64,000 nt of DNA from the NCBI GenBank assembly GCA_963682055.1, contig OY821744.1:3849001-3913000 (forward strand), given 5' to 3'. Made by a program: the position numbers and the translations under genes. Position 1 is the stretch's first letter. Every line of letters begins with the position of its first letter. Positions 1 to 9,367 of this stretch are shown here, one piece after another. Source of the stretch: Primula veris (taxonomy: Eukaryota; Streptophyta; Magnoliopsida; Ericales; Primulaceae). Under the pieces are notes generated by a model. That model saw only the letters and a program-made list of their open reading frames with translations, searched no databases and was not told where the DNA came from.

Positions 1-509
1 CTTGAATTGATCGATACTGATTCAAGAACTAGTTCTTCCAAGTTGGTAAGGTTCTTCATTAACAAATCGAACAATTGTGGGTCAAGTTCTAAGCTGTTAA
101 CAGATAAATTGAGAGAAACAAGATTGGACAAATACGAAATTTCCGTCGGGATTGAGCCTGAAAACCCTGAATAGTATAAATTGAGGTGAGTCAAACTCGC
201 AAAGCGGCCAAACTCTGAGGGAATTCTTGAGCCATAAAAAGAATTTAAAGCAAAATTCAGTTGCTTAAGATGAGATAGATTAAGTAACGCATTAGTGACA
301 TTTGCGTCAATTGATCCGTTGAGTTGACTACAAGTAAGATCAAGCTCAATCACATTACCTGTTGTATCATCGCATTTAACTCCGTCCCATAAACAACAAT
401 CGCTATTATTAGCACTCTCGGTCCAAGACAAAGTTTTCGGGTAGGGAGCTTCGCATTCTCCGAAACTACTTTTATCGATTGTGAATGAATTTTTAAATTT
501 AAGCAAAGC
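1..509 (-). pseudogene. Receptor-like protein RLP1, 3' fragment (LRRNT and first LRRs), split by retrotransposon
   Basis: Read on the minus strand from 509 to 1, one frame stays open to the window edge. It begins ALLKFKNSF, continues through the paired-cysteine LRRNT core (SDCCLWDGVKCDD), and enters plant-type extracellular LRRs (ELDLTCSQLNGSI, LLNLSHLKQLNF, RIPSEFGRFASLTHLNL, GFSGSIPTEISYLSNLVSLNL). This is the N-terminal architecture of Cf/Ve-type receptor-like proteins, plasma-membrane immune or developmental receptors without a kinase domain. The matching 5' piece lies at 10569-10672, across a copia element that entered next to the codons for FALL. No other stop or frameshift is visible here, so the insertion is the only lesion seen. 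The rest of the gene lies outside the window. The family call is firm; the ligand is unknown. Confidence 0.88.
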
Positions 510-1710
510 TGTTAGGACCAGATTTCTAGTCTAAATATTGTTAATTGTCTATTGGTTTTTACTAAATAAATCCTAACTGTTATTAAGAACTAAGACAGGA
601 TTGACAGGTTCCAAGTACCAGTTGCAACCTCAGTTGCAACCTCTGCTGACAGGTTTCAAGTACCAGTTGCAACCTCAGTTGCAACCTCAGTTCAAACCTG
701 TTGATCAGCAGAATTCTGTTTAGTTCCATTTATCTGCATAACCATTCTTTAATGTAATTACTTGTTTTAAAGTATGCAGGATATATTCTCATAAGGTCTT
801 AAACGTTTTATATGTGTTTATTGAGAATATCAAAGTGTTAAGGAAAGATGTCTTATTAAAGATATAAAGAGATTAGTTTATAAGGTTGTTTCCTTTTGAA
901 TATGATCTCTTCTCTTATGATTATCCTTATCACTTGTTTCAATCTTTGTTCCCTATCAAATCAGTATGATATGTTTAAGATTGAATAAAATTAGGAGTTA
1001 ATGTCTTACATGAATATCTAAAAGATATTATCTTGCCAAGATATGATCTTTTTATATGTTTCCTTGTTATAGGAAAATACTAACTCCTACAAACAAGCTT
1101 GTTATTTAACAGGTATCAACCAATCATGATTGAAGTCTATTCACGCTGAAGAATCACGTATTACATGGAAAGACTAAAGCCAATCATTAAAGTCAAAAGC
1201 AATCACAAAAGACCTTCAAAGATAGAAGATTGTTTTTGCTTATATAGAGTTGATAACTAAGCTTGTAAAAGTGTGTGTTCTAAATTATAAAGAACTTATT
1301 TTCTAGAGAGAATACACGTGAGCTTCAAAAAGAAAACAATGGTGGGATGCCATTGATTTATATTTGATAGTTATAGAGTAGGAGCAATATAGTGATAGGC
1401 AGAAAAACCTAGAGGGAGTCTAAGTTTTTCATTAAGACTTGAGTCATATATTGTAAGCTTTTTATAATATCATAATCTGGGTAAGTGCCCCGGAGACGTA
1501 GCCTAGTTAGGTGAACTCCGTTGTTAAATGTGCGTGTGAATTATTTTCATGTACATTTAATTTTAAAACAGTTCTGTCCATTAATACACCTGGTTCCAAC
1601 TGCAGTTCCAACCTCACTTGGAACCTTATACACTTGGTTCTAACTGCAGTTCCAACCTCACTTGGAACCTTAATGCAAAACTGCATCTAGAACAGCGGAT
1701 AGGAATTTCA
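510..1710 (+). repeat. 5' LTR of the copia element
   Basis: It begins TGTTAGGACC and ends GGAATTTCA. A repeat cluster at about 607-700 contains four exact GTTGCAAC palindromes (621, 633, 666, 678). A second cluster at 1592-1670 is built from GGTTCCAAC and TTGGAACC units. The segment around 1480-1520 (gtgccccggagacgtagcc) resembles the conserved R/U5-side segment of many plant copia LTRs. Promoter and poly(A) sites should lie here but were not placed with certainty. Confidence 0.95.
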
Positions 1711-1712
1711 AT

Positions 1713-1724
1713 TGGTATCAGAGC
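1713..1724 (+). other. Primer binding site (initiator methionine tRNA)
   Basis: TGGTATCAGAGC lies two bases after the 5' LTR. It is the standard plant copia PBS complementary to the 3' end of initiator Met tRNA, where minus-strand cDNA synthesis starts. Confidence 0.93.
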
Positions 1725-1769
1725 TTTACACTAGACCTTACTTAGTGTGGATCCTGTGTTCTAGAATAA

Positions 1770-4700
1770 ATGGACTTAATGAGGGAAGGAAACGCTTTTA
1801 ACAAACCTCCATTGCTTGAAGGAGGAGTAAACTATGGAGTATGGAAGATCAGAATGAGGTCTTTCATCAAACAGCAGAATGAACATGCATGGAAAACTGT
1901 GATGTATGGATGGGAGGCTCCAACTAGCATTGATAGTGAAGGAGAACTGGTTTTTATACCTGAAGACAGATGGTCTGCTGATGAAGACAGAAAATCAAGT
2001 GCCAACTCAACAGCCATAAACTTGATTTTTGCTGGTGTAACTCTCAGTGTATTCAGGTATATCTCTCACTGTGAAACTGCCAAAGAGGCATGGGATATTT
2101 TGCAAGTTACTTTTGAAGGAACTACCAAAGTAAAAGCTTTTAAACTTCAGCAGTTAACTACTCAATTTGAAAACCTTAGAATGGAGGAAGATGAAAACAT
2201 TGAACAATTTAATGGTAGAATCTGCCACATTGCTCATCAAGCTGGAACCTTAGGTGAAAAATACAGTGATGCTAAACTTGTTAAGAAAACTCTTAGATCA
2301 CTTCCAGAAAGGTTTGAAATAAAAGTTACTGCTATTGAAGAATCAACAGACTTAGATAATCTTAAACTTGAAGAACTTATAGGAAATCTAAGCACTCATG
2401 AGCTGAAATTTTTTAAACCAAAAAGACCAGAAAAGGGAATAGCATTTCAGGCTAAGAAATCTGAACCTAATGTCTGTGATAAAATAAGTGATGAAGAACA
2501 GCTAGCTTTCTTTGCTAAAAAGGTTTTCAAAAAATTTTACAAGAGAAAAGAGGATGATACTGGTTATTCTAAAAACTTTCAGAAAAGGGATAACCAATTT
2601 AAGACAGAATCCAGGTTCAATAATAACTCTACTGGTAAGTGGAATTCTAAAGAGAAGGATAACAAAGATTATAAGCCTAAAGAGATTCAGTGTAGAGAAT
2701 GTAGAGGCTTTGGTCATATTCAGGCTGAGTGTGCTAATACTTTAAAAAGGAACAAGAATGCCTATATATCCACTCATAGTGATAGTGATTCTGAGAGCAA
2801 CAGTGATGAAGAGGATGAGTCTAATTTTGTTAACTTTATGGGAATAATCACTGAAAAAGAACCTACTTATGAAAGTGACTGTGAACATGTTTCAACTGAA
2901 GTTACAACCACTCTTAAAACCTACAGCAGTGATGAGGAAGAACCTTCTGATGAAGACATTTCCCAGCAATATCTTGTTCTTTATGAAAAGTATAAATGTC
3001 TGAGTAAACAAATCTTGATCATAAGCAAACTTAATGTTAATCTAAAAGATGAGGTTAAAAGTCTTACTGAGAAGATGAACTTACAACTGGCTGAACTTAC
3101 TGAAACTAAAAAGAAAATAAAACTGATGAATGTTTCTGCTTCAGAAAAATTAGATGACATGCTGTCATATTCTAGAGGTTCTAAAGATATCAGTGGTCTA
3201 GGTTACTATGGTGGTAAAAGTACAGGAAAAACTTCCTTTATTGAAGCTGTTGCTAGAGCTAAAACTCATAATTTTGACAATAAGGTTAGAAGTTCAGTTG
3301 CAACCAGATTTGCAACCAGGAACAAAACTCAAGTTTTTGTAGAGAAGGTTAGAAGCTCAGTTATAACCAAAGTTGCAACCATGAATAAACTGAATAGCTT
3401 TAGGTATAAAAATAACTTCAGAATGAAGATGTGTAATTTCTGTAAGAAACCTGGTCATTCTGAAATCCAGTGTTATTTAAAAAGAAACAGGAAGTATATT
3501 TCTCAGAAAACTTGGTTGGCTTCTGTCAATAAAAATCTGAACTGGGTCTGGAAAGTTAAAGAAAAAGCTACCTTAATTGCTAACAACAAAGCTGTCATTA
3601 ACTCCTTGAATGCTGTTACCTCTAATGATTGGTATTTTGATAGTGGTTGCTCTAAGCACATGACAGGTACTGCAAGTCTCTTAAAAAATGTCACCATTCT
3701 CACTGGAAACACTGTTGTGTTTGGAGGTGGAGATACAGGTAAAATTGTTGGTAAAGGTACCTTAAACAAACCTGGAATGCCTGTTATTGAGGATGTTTTT
3801 CTTGTAGATGGTCTAAAAGCTAACCTTATAAGTATCAGTCAACTTTGTGATAATAAAATGATTGTTAAATTTGACAAAGAAAGGTGTCTTATTACTAATC
3901 TTAACAATGATTTAATCATGACTGGAGTTAGATCAACCAACAGCTGCTATGTGTTTGAAAAAGCTGAAAAAGAATTGCCTCAAAGTAGGTGTAATCAAGC
4001 CATTACTAATAATGTGGATATTTGGCATAAAAGGCTTGGGCATGTGAATTACAAAACTCTTGATAAGCTTGTTAAAAATGAATTGATAAGAGGAATTCCT
4101 AAACTTAGTGCTAAAACTCAAAGTGTCTGTGGTGACTGTGCTATAGGTAAACAAACCAAAAGTGTTCACAAAAGTATAAGTCAAATCTACACTAAGAGAG
4201 TCCTAGAACTTCTTCATATTGACTTGATGGGGCCTATGCAAACTGCTAGTATAGGTGGTAAGAAGTACATTCTGGTAGTTGTTGATGACTTCTCTAGATA
4301 CTCTTGGGTAGTGTTCTTAAAAGATAAGACTGAAACTTTTGAACTGTTCAAAACTTTGTGCTTAAAACTTCAACTTGAAAAAGGTTCAACCAGTGGTAAT
4401 ATTGTTAGGGTTAGAAGTGATCATGGAACAGAATTTGAGAACAGTAAGTTTAAAGAATTCTGCAACTCCTTAGGTATTAGTCATGAGTTCTCTGCTCCTA
4501 AGACTCCACAGCAAAATGGCATAGTTGAAAGGAAAAATAGAACCATTCAGGAAATGGCTAGAGTCATGCTTAACTCTAAGAAACTTGCCAACAGATTTTG
4601 GGCTGAAGCTGTTAATACTGCCTGTCATATAGTTAATAGAGTTTATATTACTAAAGGCACTTCCATGACAGCTTATGAAATATGGAAAGGTAGAAAACCC

Positions 4701-6749
4701 AATGTTAAGTATTTTCAAGTCTTTGGGTGTGTCTGTTACATTCTCAGAGATAGAGAGCATCTTGGTAAATTTGACTCTAAAAGTGATAAAGGGATCTTTC
4801 TTGGTTATGCTCAAAATAGTAGAGCATTCAGAGTCTTCAATCAAAGAACCAACTGTGTTATGGAATCCTATAATGTGTTATTTGATGAGATTACAGATGA
4901 TAATGAACAGCCTGAGATTGCAGAAAAAGACAAAGAAGAAACTCAACAAACTAGAAGTCCCATAGTGGTTGGAAGTCCAGTTGCAACTGAAGTTACAACT
5001 GAGGTTGGAACTGAGGTTGGAACTGAAGTTGAAACTCAGAATTCAACAGAATCAGAAGAAGATGGATCTGCTATGCCAACAACAAGCAAGCCACGCTATG
5101 TAAGGACACAGAAAAATCACTCTCTTGACAATGTCATAGGAGAAGTTGCTTCAGGTATGAAAACCAGAGGTAAAAGAAATAATGTTGTTCACTTTGCTTG
5201 TTATATTTCTCAGTTAGAACCTAAGAATATAAAAGAAGCTTTAGAAGATAGTGAATGGATTATAGCTATGCAAGATGAGTTGCATCAATTTGAGAGAAAT
5301 GATGTATGGACTTTAGTACCCAGACCTTCTAATAAAAATGTTATAGGGACTAAATGGATTTTTAGAAATAAAAGTGATGAGGATGGAGTTATTATCAGAA
5401 ATAAAGCTAGGTTGGTAGCTCAGGGTTATACACAAATTGAGGGAATTGATTTTGATGAAACCTTTGCTCCAGTAGCTAGAATTGAATCCATTAGAATGCT
5501 ACTGTCTCTTGCATGTCTGTATGATTTTAAACTGTTTCAACTTGACATAAAGAGTGCTTTTCTAAATGGTGTGATTAATGAAGAAGTTTATGTCTGTCAA
5601 CCTAAGGGATTTGAGGATCCTAACTTTCCTAAACATGTCTATTTGTTGAAAAAGGCATTGTATGGCCTAAAACAAGCTCCTAGAGCTTGGTATGATAGAT
5701 TAACCAAGTACTTGATTGAAAAAGGTTTTAACAGAGGAGGAGTTGATAAAACTTTGTTTACTAAGAAAACCACAAAGGACATAATAATTGCTCAAATCTA
5801 TGTTGATGACATTGTCTTTGGCTCTACTTCTAATAAAAGGATAGAAGAATTCATTTCTGATATGAAGAATGAATTTGAAATGAGTGGTGGAGGTGAACTA
5901 ACTTACTTTCTAGGATTGCAAGTTAAACAGAATGAGAAAGGCATTTTTCTGTGCCAAAGTAAGTATGCAGACAATCTTGTTAAAAAGTTTGGTCTGAGTG
6001 AGAGTAAAGATAAGAGAACCCCTATGAGTACTACCCTTAAACTGTCCAAAAATGATAAAGGTAAAAATGTCTGTCCAAGTCTTTATAGATCCATGATTGG
6101 AAGTTTGCTGTATTTAACTGCTAGTAGACCAGACCTTTGCCTAAGTGTAGGAGTATGTGCCAGATATCAGGCAAATCCTTTAGAACCTCATCTTCTAGCT
6201 GTCAAAAGAATTCTAAGGTATGTAAAAGGAACACTTCACCTAGGCATATGGTATTCTAAAGATACAAACCATTTTCTAAGTGGCTACTGTGATGCAGATT
6301 GGGCAGGAAACATAGATGATAGAAAGAGTACTTCTGGTGGGTGTTTTTATTTTGGAAACAACCTTGTTTCTTGGTTCAGTAAAAAGCAAAATTGCATATC
6401 TTTATCTACTGCTGAGGCAGAATATGTTGCAGCTGGAAGTGGATGCACTCAACTTATTTGGATGAAACAGATGTTAACTGATTATAATGTCAAACAAGAA
6501 ATATTAACTTTGTTTTGTGATAACAAAAGTGCTATAGATTTAGCTAAAAATCCAGTTCAACATTCCAGAACCAAACACATTGATCTAAGGCATCATTTTA
6601 TTAGAGAACTAGTTGAAGAAAAGAGCTTAATTTTAGAACATGTTTCAACTGAGAGACAATTAGCAGATATTTTCACAAAGCCCCTTGATACAAACAAGTT
6701 TGAATCATTAAGAAGTGACATAGGGGTATGTCATTATCAATCTAATTGA
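1770..6749 (+). CDS. Copia gag-pol polyprotein, intact
   Basis: One open frame of 1,659 aa. Gag (about residues 1-600) has a UBN2-type region and a CCHC knuckle near 308 (CRECRGFGHIQAEC). A second CCHC lies near 553 (CNFCKKPGHSEIQC), after an acidic stretch. The aspartic protease motif WYFDSGCSKHMTG is near 620. The pre-integrase segment WHKRLGHVNYKTLDKL is near 750. The integrase core shows D, D and E in HIDLMGP (about 815), RSDHGTEF (about 883) and QQNGIVERKNR (about 915). The reverse transcriptase carries YVDD near 1343, and RNase H shows YCDADWAG, STAEAEY and the DNKSAIDLA region to the C-terminus. All catalytic motifs are present, so the element may encode active enzymes. Two gag-pol stretches (SSVATRFATRN; SPVATEVTTEVGTEVGTEV) are translated forms of the GTTGCAAC repeat seen in the LTRs. 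Confidence 0.95.
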   Translation: MDLMREGNAFNKPPLLEGGVNYGVWKIRMRSFIKQQNEHAWKTVMYGWEAPTSIDSEGELVFIPEDRWSADEDRKSSANSTAINLIFAGVTLSVFRYISHCETAKEAWDILQVTFEGTTKVKAFKLQQLTTQFENLRMEEDENIEQFNGRICHIAHQAGTLGEKYSDAKLVKKTLRSLPERFEIKVTAIEESTDLDNLKLEELIGNLSTHELKFFKPKRPEKGIAFQAKKSEPNVCDKISDEEQLAFFAKKVFKKFYKRKEDDTGYSKNFQKRDNQFKTESRFNNNSTGKWNSKEKDNKDYKPKEIQCRECRGFGHIQAECANTLKRNKNAYISTHSDSDSESNSDEEDESNFVNFMGIITEKEPTYESDCEHVSTEVTTTLKTYSSDEEEPSDEDISQQYLVLYEKYKCLSKQILIISKLNVNLKDEVKSLTEKMNLQLAELTETKKKIKLMNVSASEKLDDMLSYSRGSKDISGLGYYGGKSTGKTSFIEAVARAKTHNFDNKVRSSVATRFATRNKTQVFVEKVRSSVITKVATMNKLNSFRYKNNFRMKMCNFCKKPGHSEIQCYLKRNRKYISQKTWLASVNKNLNWVWKVKEKATLIANNKAVINSLNAVTSNDWYFDSGCSKHMTGTASLLKNVTILTGNTVVFGGGDTGKIVGKGTLNKPGMPVIEDVFLVDGLKANLISISQLCDNKMIVKFDKERCLITNLNNDLIMTGVRSTNSCYVFEKAEKELPQSRCNQAITNNVDIWHKRLGHVNYKTLDKLVKNELIRGIPKLSAKTQSVCGDCAIGKQTKSVHKSISQIYTKRVLELLHIDLMGPMQTASIGGKKYILVVVDDFSRYSWVVFLKDKTETFELFKTLCLKLQLEKGSTSGNIVRVRSDHGTEFENSKFKEFCNSLGISHEFSAPKTPQQNGIVERKNRTIQEMARVMLNSKKLANRFWAEAVNTACHIVNRVYITKGTSMTAYEIWKGRKPNVKYFQVFGCVCYILRDREHLGKFDSKSDKGIFLGYAQNSRAFRVFNQRTNCVMESYNVLFDEITDDNEQPEIAEKDKEETQQTRSPIVVGSPVATEVTTEVGTEVGTEVETQNSTESEEDGSAMPTTSKPRYVRTQKNHSLDNVIGEVASGMKTRGKRNNVVHFACYISQLEPKNIKEALEDSEWIIAMQDELHQFERNDVWTLVPRPSNKNVIGTKWIFRNKSDEDGVIIRNKARLVAQGYTQIEGIDFDETFAPVARIESIRMLLSLACLYDFKLFQLDIKSAFLNGVINEEVYVCQPKGFEDPNFPKHVYLLKKALYGLKQAPRAWYDRLTKYLIEKGFNRGGVDKTLFTKKTTKDIIIAQIYVDDIVFGSTSNKRIEEFISDMKNEFEMSGGGELTYFLGLQVKQNEKGIFLCQSKYADNLVKKFGLSESKDKRTPMSTTLKLSKNDKGKNVCPSLYRSMIGSLLYLTASRPDLCLSVGVCARYQANPLEPHLLAVKRILRYVKGTLHLGIWYSKDTNHFLSGYCDADWAGNIDDRKSTSGGCFYFGNNLVSWFSKKQNCISLSTAEAEYVAAGSGCTQLIWMKQMLTDYNVKQEILTLFCDNKSAIDLAKNPVQHSRTKHIDLRHHFIRELVEEKSLILEHVSTERQLADIFTKPLDTNKFESLRSDIGVCHYQSN

Positions 6750-6946
6750 ATACTTTTGCTAAATATGTCTGTGTTGAGTACCTTTAATAATTTTTATTTC
6801 TAAGGTTAAAGTCTTATTTTGAGCTATGATGTTTTTGTTTTGAAAAAGCCGCTTTTTGGTGTCTCAAAAACAGATGTGAGGTAACTTGTCCTTAAAAACC
6901 TCTCTGGTAATAGAGTTGCAAGCACAAAGTGCAATATTTTTTTTGC

Positions 6947-7090
6947 TGGTTGCAAGTTCAGTTGCAACCTCAGTTGAAACCTCATCCTCTCAACAACTGG
7001 TTAGAAGTTCAGTTACAACTCCAGTTGAAACCTCGTGTTAAAAATACTGGTTGCAAGCTCAGTTGCAACATCAGTTGAAACCTCAGTCTA
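6947..7090 (+). repeat. Post-pol cluster of GTTGCAAC-type repeats
   Basis: Downstream of the gag-pol stop there are three blocks of the pattern TGGTTgcAAGtTCAGTTgcAACcTCAGTTGAAACCTC. Exact GTTGCAAC palindromes lie at 6961 and 7062. The pattern matches the LTR cluster at 607-700. The rest of 6750-7724, between pol and the second ORF, is AT-rich untranslated sequence with homopolymer runs near 7360 and 7450. Confidence 0.85.
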
Positions 7091-7724
7091 TTCTATAACT
7101 GCCAAGACAAAGTCTTGTTATTTTTGACATCACTTATACTCTTTCCTTGCTGAGGTCATCAAACTAGTTTTTGTGTAGAAATAAAAACGGATTTGCTCAA
7201 TTTAAGCTCCTAAAATTTAATCTTTATTAGAGTTATTCTTTGATAAACATATTTTCTTGAGTAAATTGCTAGGTTTCTTTTGTTCTCTTAAAAATTAGAT
7301 ATCTGTTTAAGTGTTCTTTATCTTGAATCAAGTCAAATTTCCTTAAAAGCTTCAACTCTTGTTTTTTTTTTTTTCAAATTTGGATAAATCTGTTTAAAAA
7401 GGAATGTTTATCTGTGTTAACTGCTTTATTCGTGTTTTAAGGGTTATTTTTTAAAAAAAAAAAAACTGTGTTGATAAGACACTTCCTATTTTTTTGGCTA
7501 AAATTGTTTCATAATTGATTTGCATGTATCTCTTTCCAATTACAAAAAGATATGGACTTTATTGTTTTTTATATATATTCTTTTTACTATCCCAAAATAA
7601 TCTATTATCTCAATTACTCTCTCTCCTTATCTCAGTAAAATCGTAAGTCCTCTGTAAAACCTTAGTTTTTCAGTAAAACCCACTGCCAGGTTCTAAGTAC
7701 GGTTGAAACCTCCCAGTTGAAACC

Positions 7725-9011
7725 ATGTCTAAAAACCCCTATTCTGATGATGATATAACTCTAAAGGATTTCTTGTCTAAATCTCCACCCAAGACAGGCT
7801 CAACAGCTAAGGTAAGTGAACCGTCCTCCTCTAAGAAACAGAGGTCTAAGAAACGTGCTAGGAGAGATTATGATACTGATCCTATTCTTGCTAAGTTTGA
7901 CTATACTCCTAAGTATAATGAAGTTGATCCCAGATTCTGGAGAAGAAGTATGTATAGGAGGTTTAGATCTTTTTCAGGTAGGGAAATACACAGTGAAAGA
8001 ACTCTTAATTTAGTCAGTTATCCTCACATACAGGTGTATGTTGAAAAATTGCTTTCTGCTGTTGGCTTAGGAAAAACTATTACCTATGCTGATTCTTATT
8101 TTCCTGCTGTTGTTAAAGAATTTTATGCTAATCTTAGTAGCATTGTCTTTGATGAAGAGAACCCTGCTTATGGGAGAATCTTTTTGAGGGGTGTTACTTT
8201 AGATTTTACCCCAAAGCTTATTAATGACTACATGCAATCCCCAAATCCTTCTGTTGAAAATATTGATTATGACATGGAAGTCATTGGTCTGGTTCTAACT
8301 GGAAAGAACACCAGATTTGATGGCAATTCCATCAAGACATCCTCTCTCACCTTAAGTGCTGCTGTATTGCACAAAATTGCTAGGTTCAACTGGACTCCTA
8401 CCAAACAACCTTCCAAAGTTAACAAAGAAATGGCCATCTTTATGTACAAAATCATGTCTTCCCTACCTATAAACTTTGGCCATCATGTCTTCAATCTAAT
8501 AAGAGAGTTCAGTGATTCCAACTCTTCATCCATACTGTTGCCATTCCCCTGTCTCATCACTGGTATTATTCTAGGCCAAGTCTCCTCTATGTCTAGAAAT
8601 TCTCCAATAAGTACTCTAAATGAACCTTCCACTGATTGTCCCTCTGCCCTATATATCTCTGCAAAACTGTTGAAAGAAGGACATGTAAATGATATTTCTG
8701 GGGAAAAGGGAAAAGAAAAGGAAGAAGAGACCTCTAAGGCTCCCTCAGCAAAGAAGAAAGGTGTAAGGTGGTACTTACAACAGAAGTTGGCCTACAATCA
8801 AGAAAGGAGAGCTGAACTGGATGCTGATGACTATCAGATAAATAAGCTGCTGGTGAATCTCATAGAAAGTGAGGATGATGACAGTAATGACACTCAAAGT
8901 CATGATGGTTTTTCAATCAGCAGTGAGGATGACAATGCAGAAGATGAAGAAGTAGTCAGGCAGAATCCTCTAAGAGAAAGACCCCCACAGTGTGATATTC
9001 CTCGTGACTAA
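7725..9011 (+). CDS. Second ('env-like') ORF of the Sirevirus-type element
   Basis: An open frame of 428 aa, 975 bp after the gag-pol stop. The N-terminus is serine-rich and then strongly basic (SSKKQRSKKRARRDYD, near residue 35), like a nuclear localisation signal. The middle (about residues 105-320) contains VKEFYANL, GRIFLRGVTLDFTP and INDYMQSPNP, which resemble the domain annotated as 'putative plant transposon protein'. The C-terminal third is charged and probably coiled-coil (KGKEKEEETSKAP, LQQKLAYNQERRAELDADD), with an acidic tail. I see no clear signal peptide or membrane segment, so 'env-like' describes position, not proven function. A GTTGAAACC repeat block ends exactly at the base before the ATG, and the start context AACCATGTC is acceptable. 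Confidence 0.8.
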   Translation: MSKNPYSDDDITLKDFLSKSPPKTGSTAKVSEPSSSKKQRSKKRARRDYDTDPILAKFDYTPKYNEVDPRFWRRSMYRRFRSFSGREIHSERTLNLVSYPHIQVYVEKLLSAVGLGKTITYADSYFPAVVKEFYANLSSIVFDEENPAYGRIFLRGVTLDFTPKLINDYMQSPNPSVENIDYDMEVIGLVLTGKNTRFDGNSIKTSSLTLSAAVLHKIARFNWTPTKQPSKVNKEMAIFMYKIMSSLPINFGHHVFNLIREFSDSNSSSILLPFPCLITGIILGQVSSMSRNSPISTLNEPSTDCPSALYISAKLLKEGHVNDISGEKGKEKEEETSKAPSAKKKGVRWYLQQKLAYNQERRAELDADDYQINKLLVNLIESEDDDSNDTQSHDGFSISSEDDNAEDEEVVRQNPLRERPPQCDIPRD

Positions 9012-9355
9012 TTCCAATGGTTGCTGACAAATAGGGGGAGTGAAGTTTATGTTTTGGTGTTTAGTTTCATTCTGATGTTTTCAAGACTTTATTCTGTTTT
9101 TCAATTATGCTGTATTAAGACAATTTTATGCCTGTTTGGCTTTAATAATTCTGCAGTTTCCTTCTGAAAATATCTTGATATCTTGTTGAAGTATGAATGC
9201 CTTTAAACTTGAAACAGGTCTGAAAACTTACTGCACATACATTGTGCTTATATAATATGCCTGCAATTCTAACATACAGGGGGAGCTTACTGATATTGAA
9301 TTTGCAGGTGGTTGGGATAATTTATAAACTTTATTGATTTGTCAAAACCAATGAC

Positions 9356-9367
9356 AAAGGGGGAGAT
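9356..9367 (+). other. Polypurine tract adjacent to the 3' LTR
   Basis: AAAGGGGGAGA ends just before the TT preceding the 3' LTR, the usual place for the plus-strand primer. Two more GGGGGAG tracts occur upstream, near 9033 and 9279. Multiple PPT-like motifs are typical of Sireviruses. Confidence 0.85.

Noticed and set aside
607..710. CRISPR-like array from the regularly spaced LTR repeats
   Set aside because: This is a plant retrotransposon LTR. The units are short and degenerate with no unique spacers.
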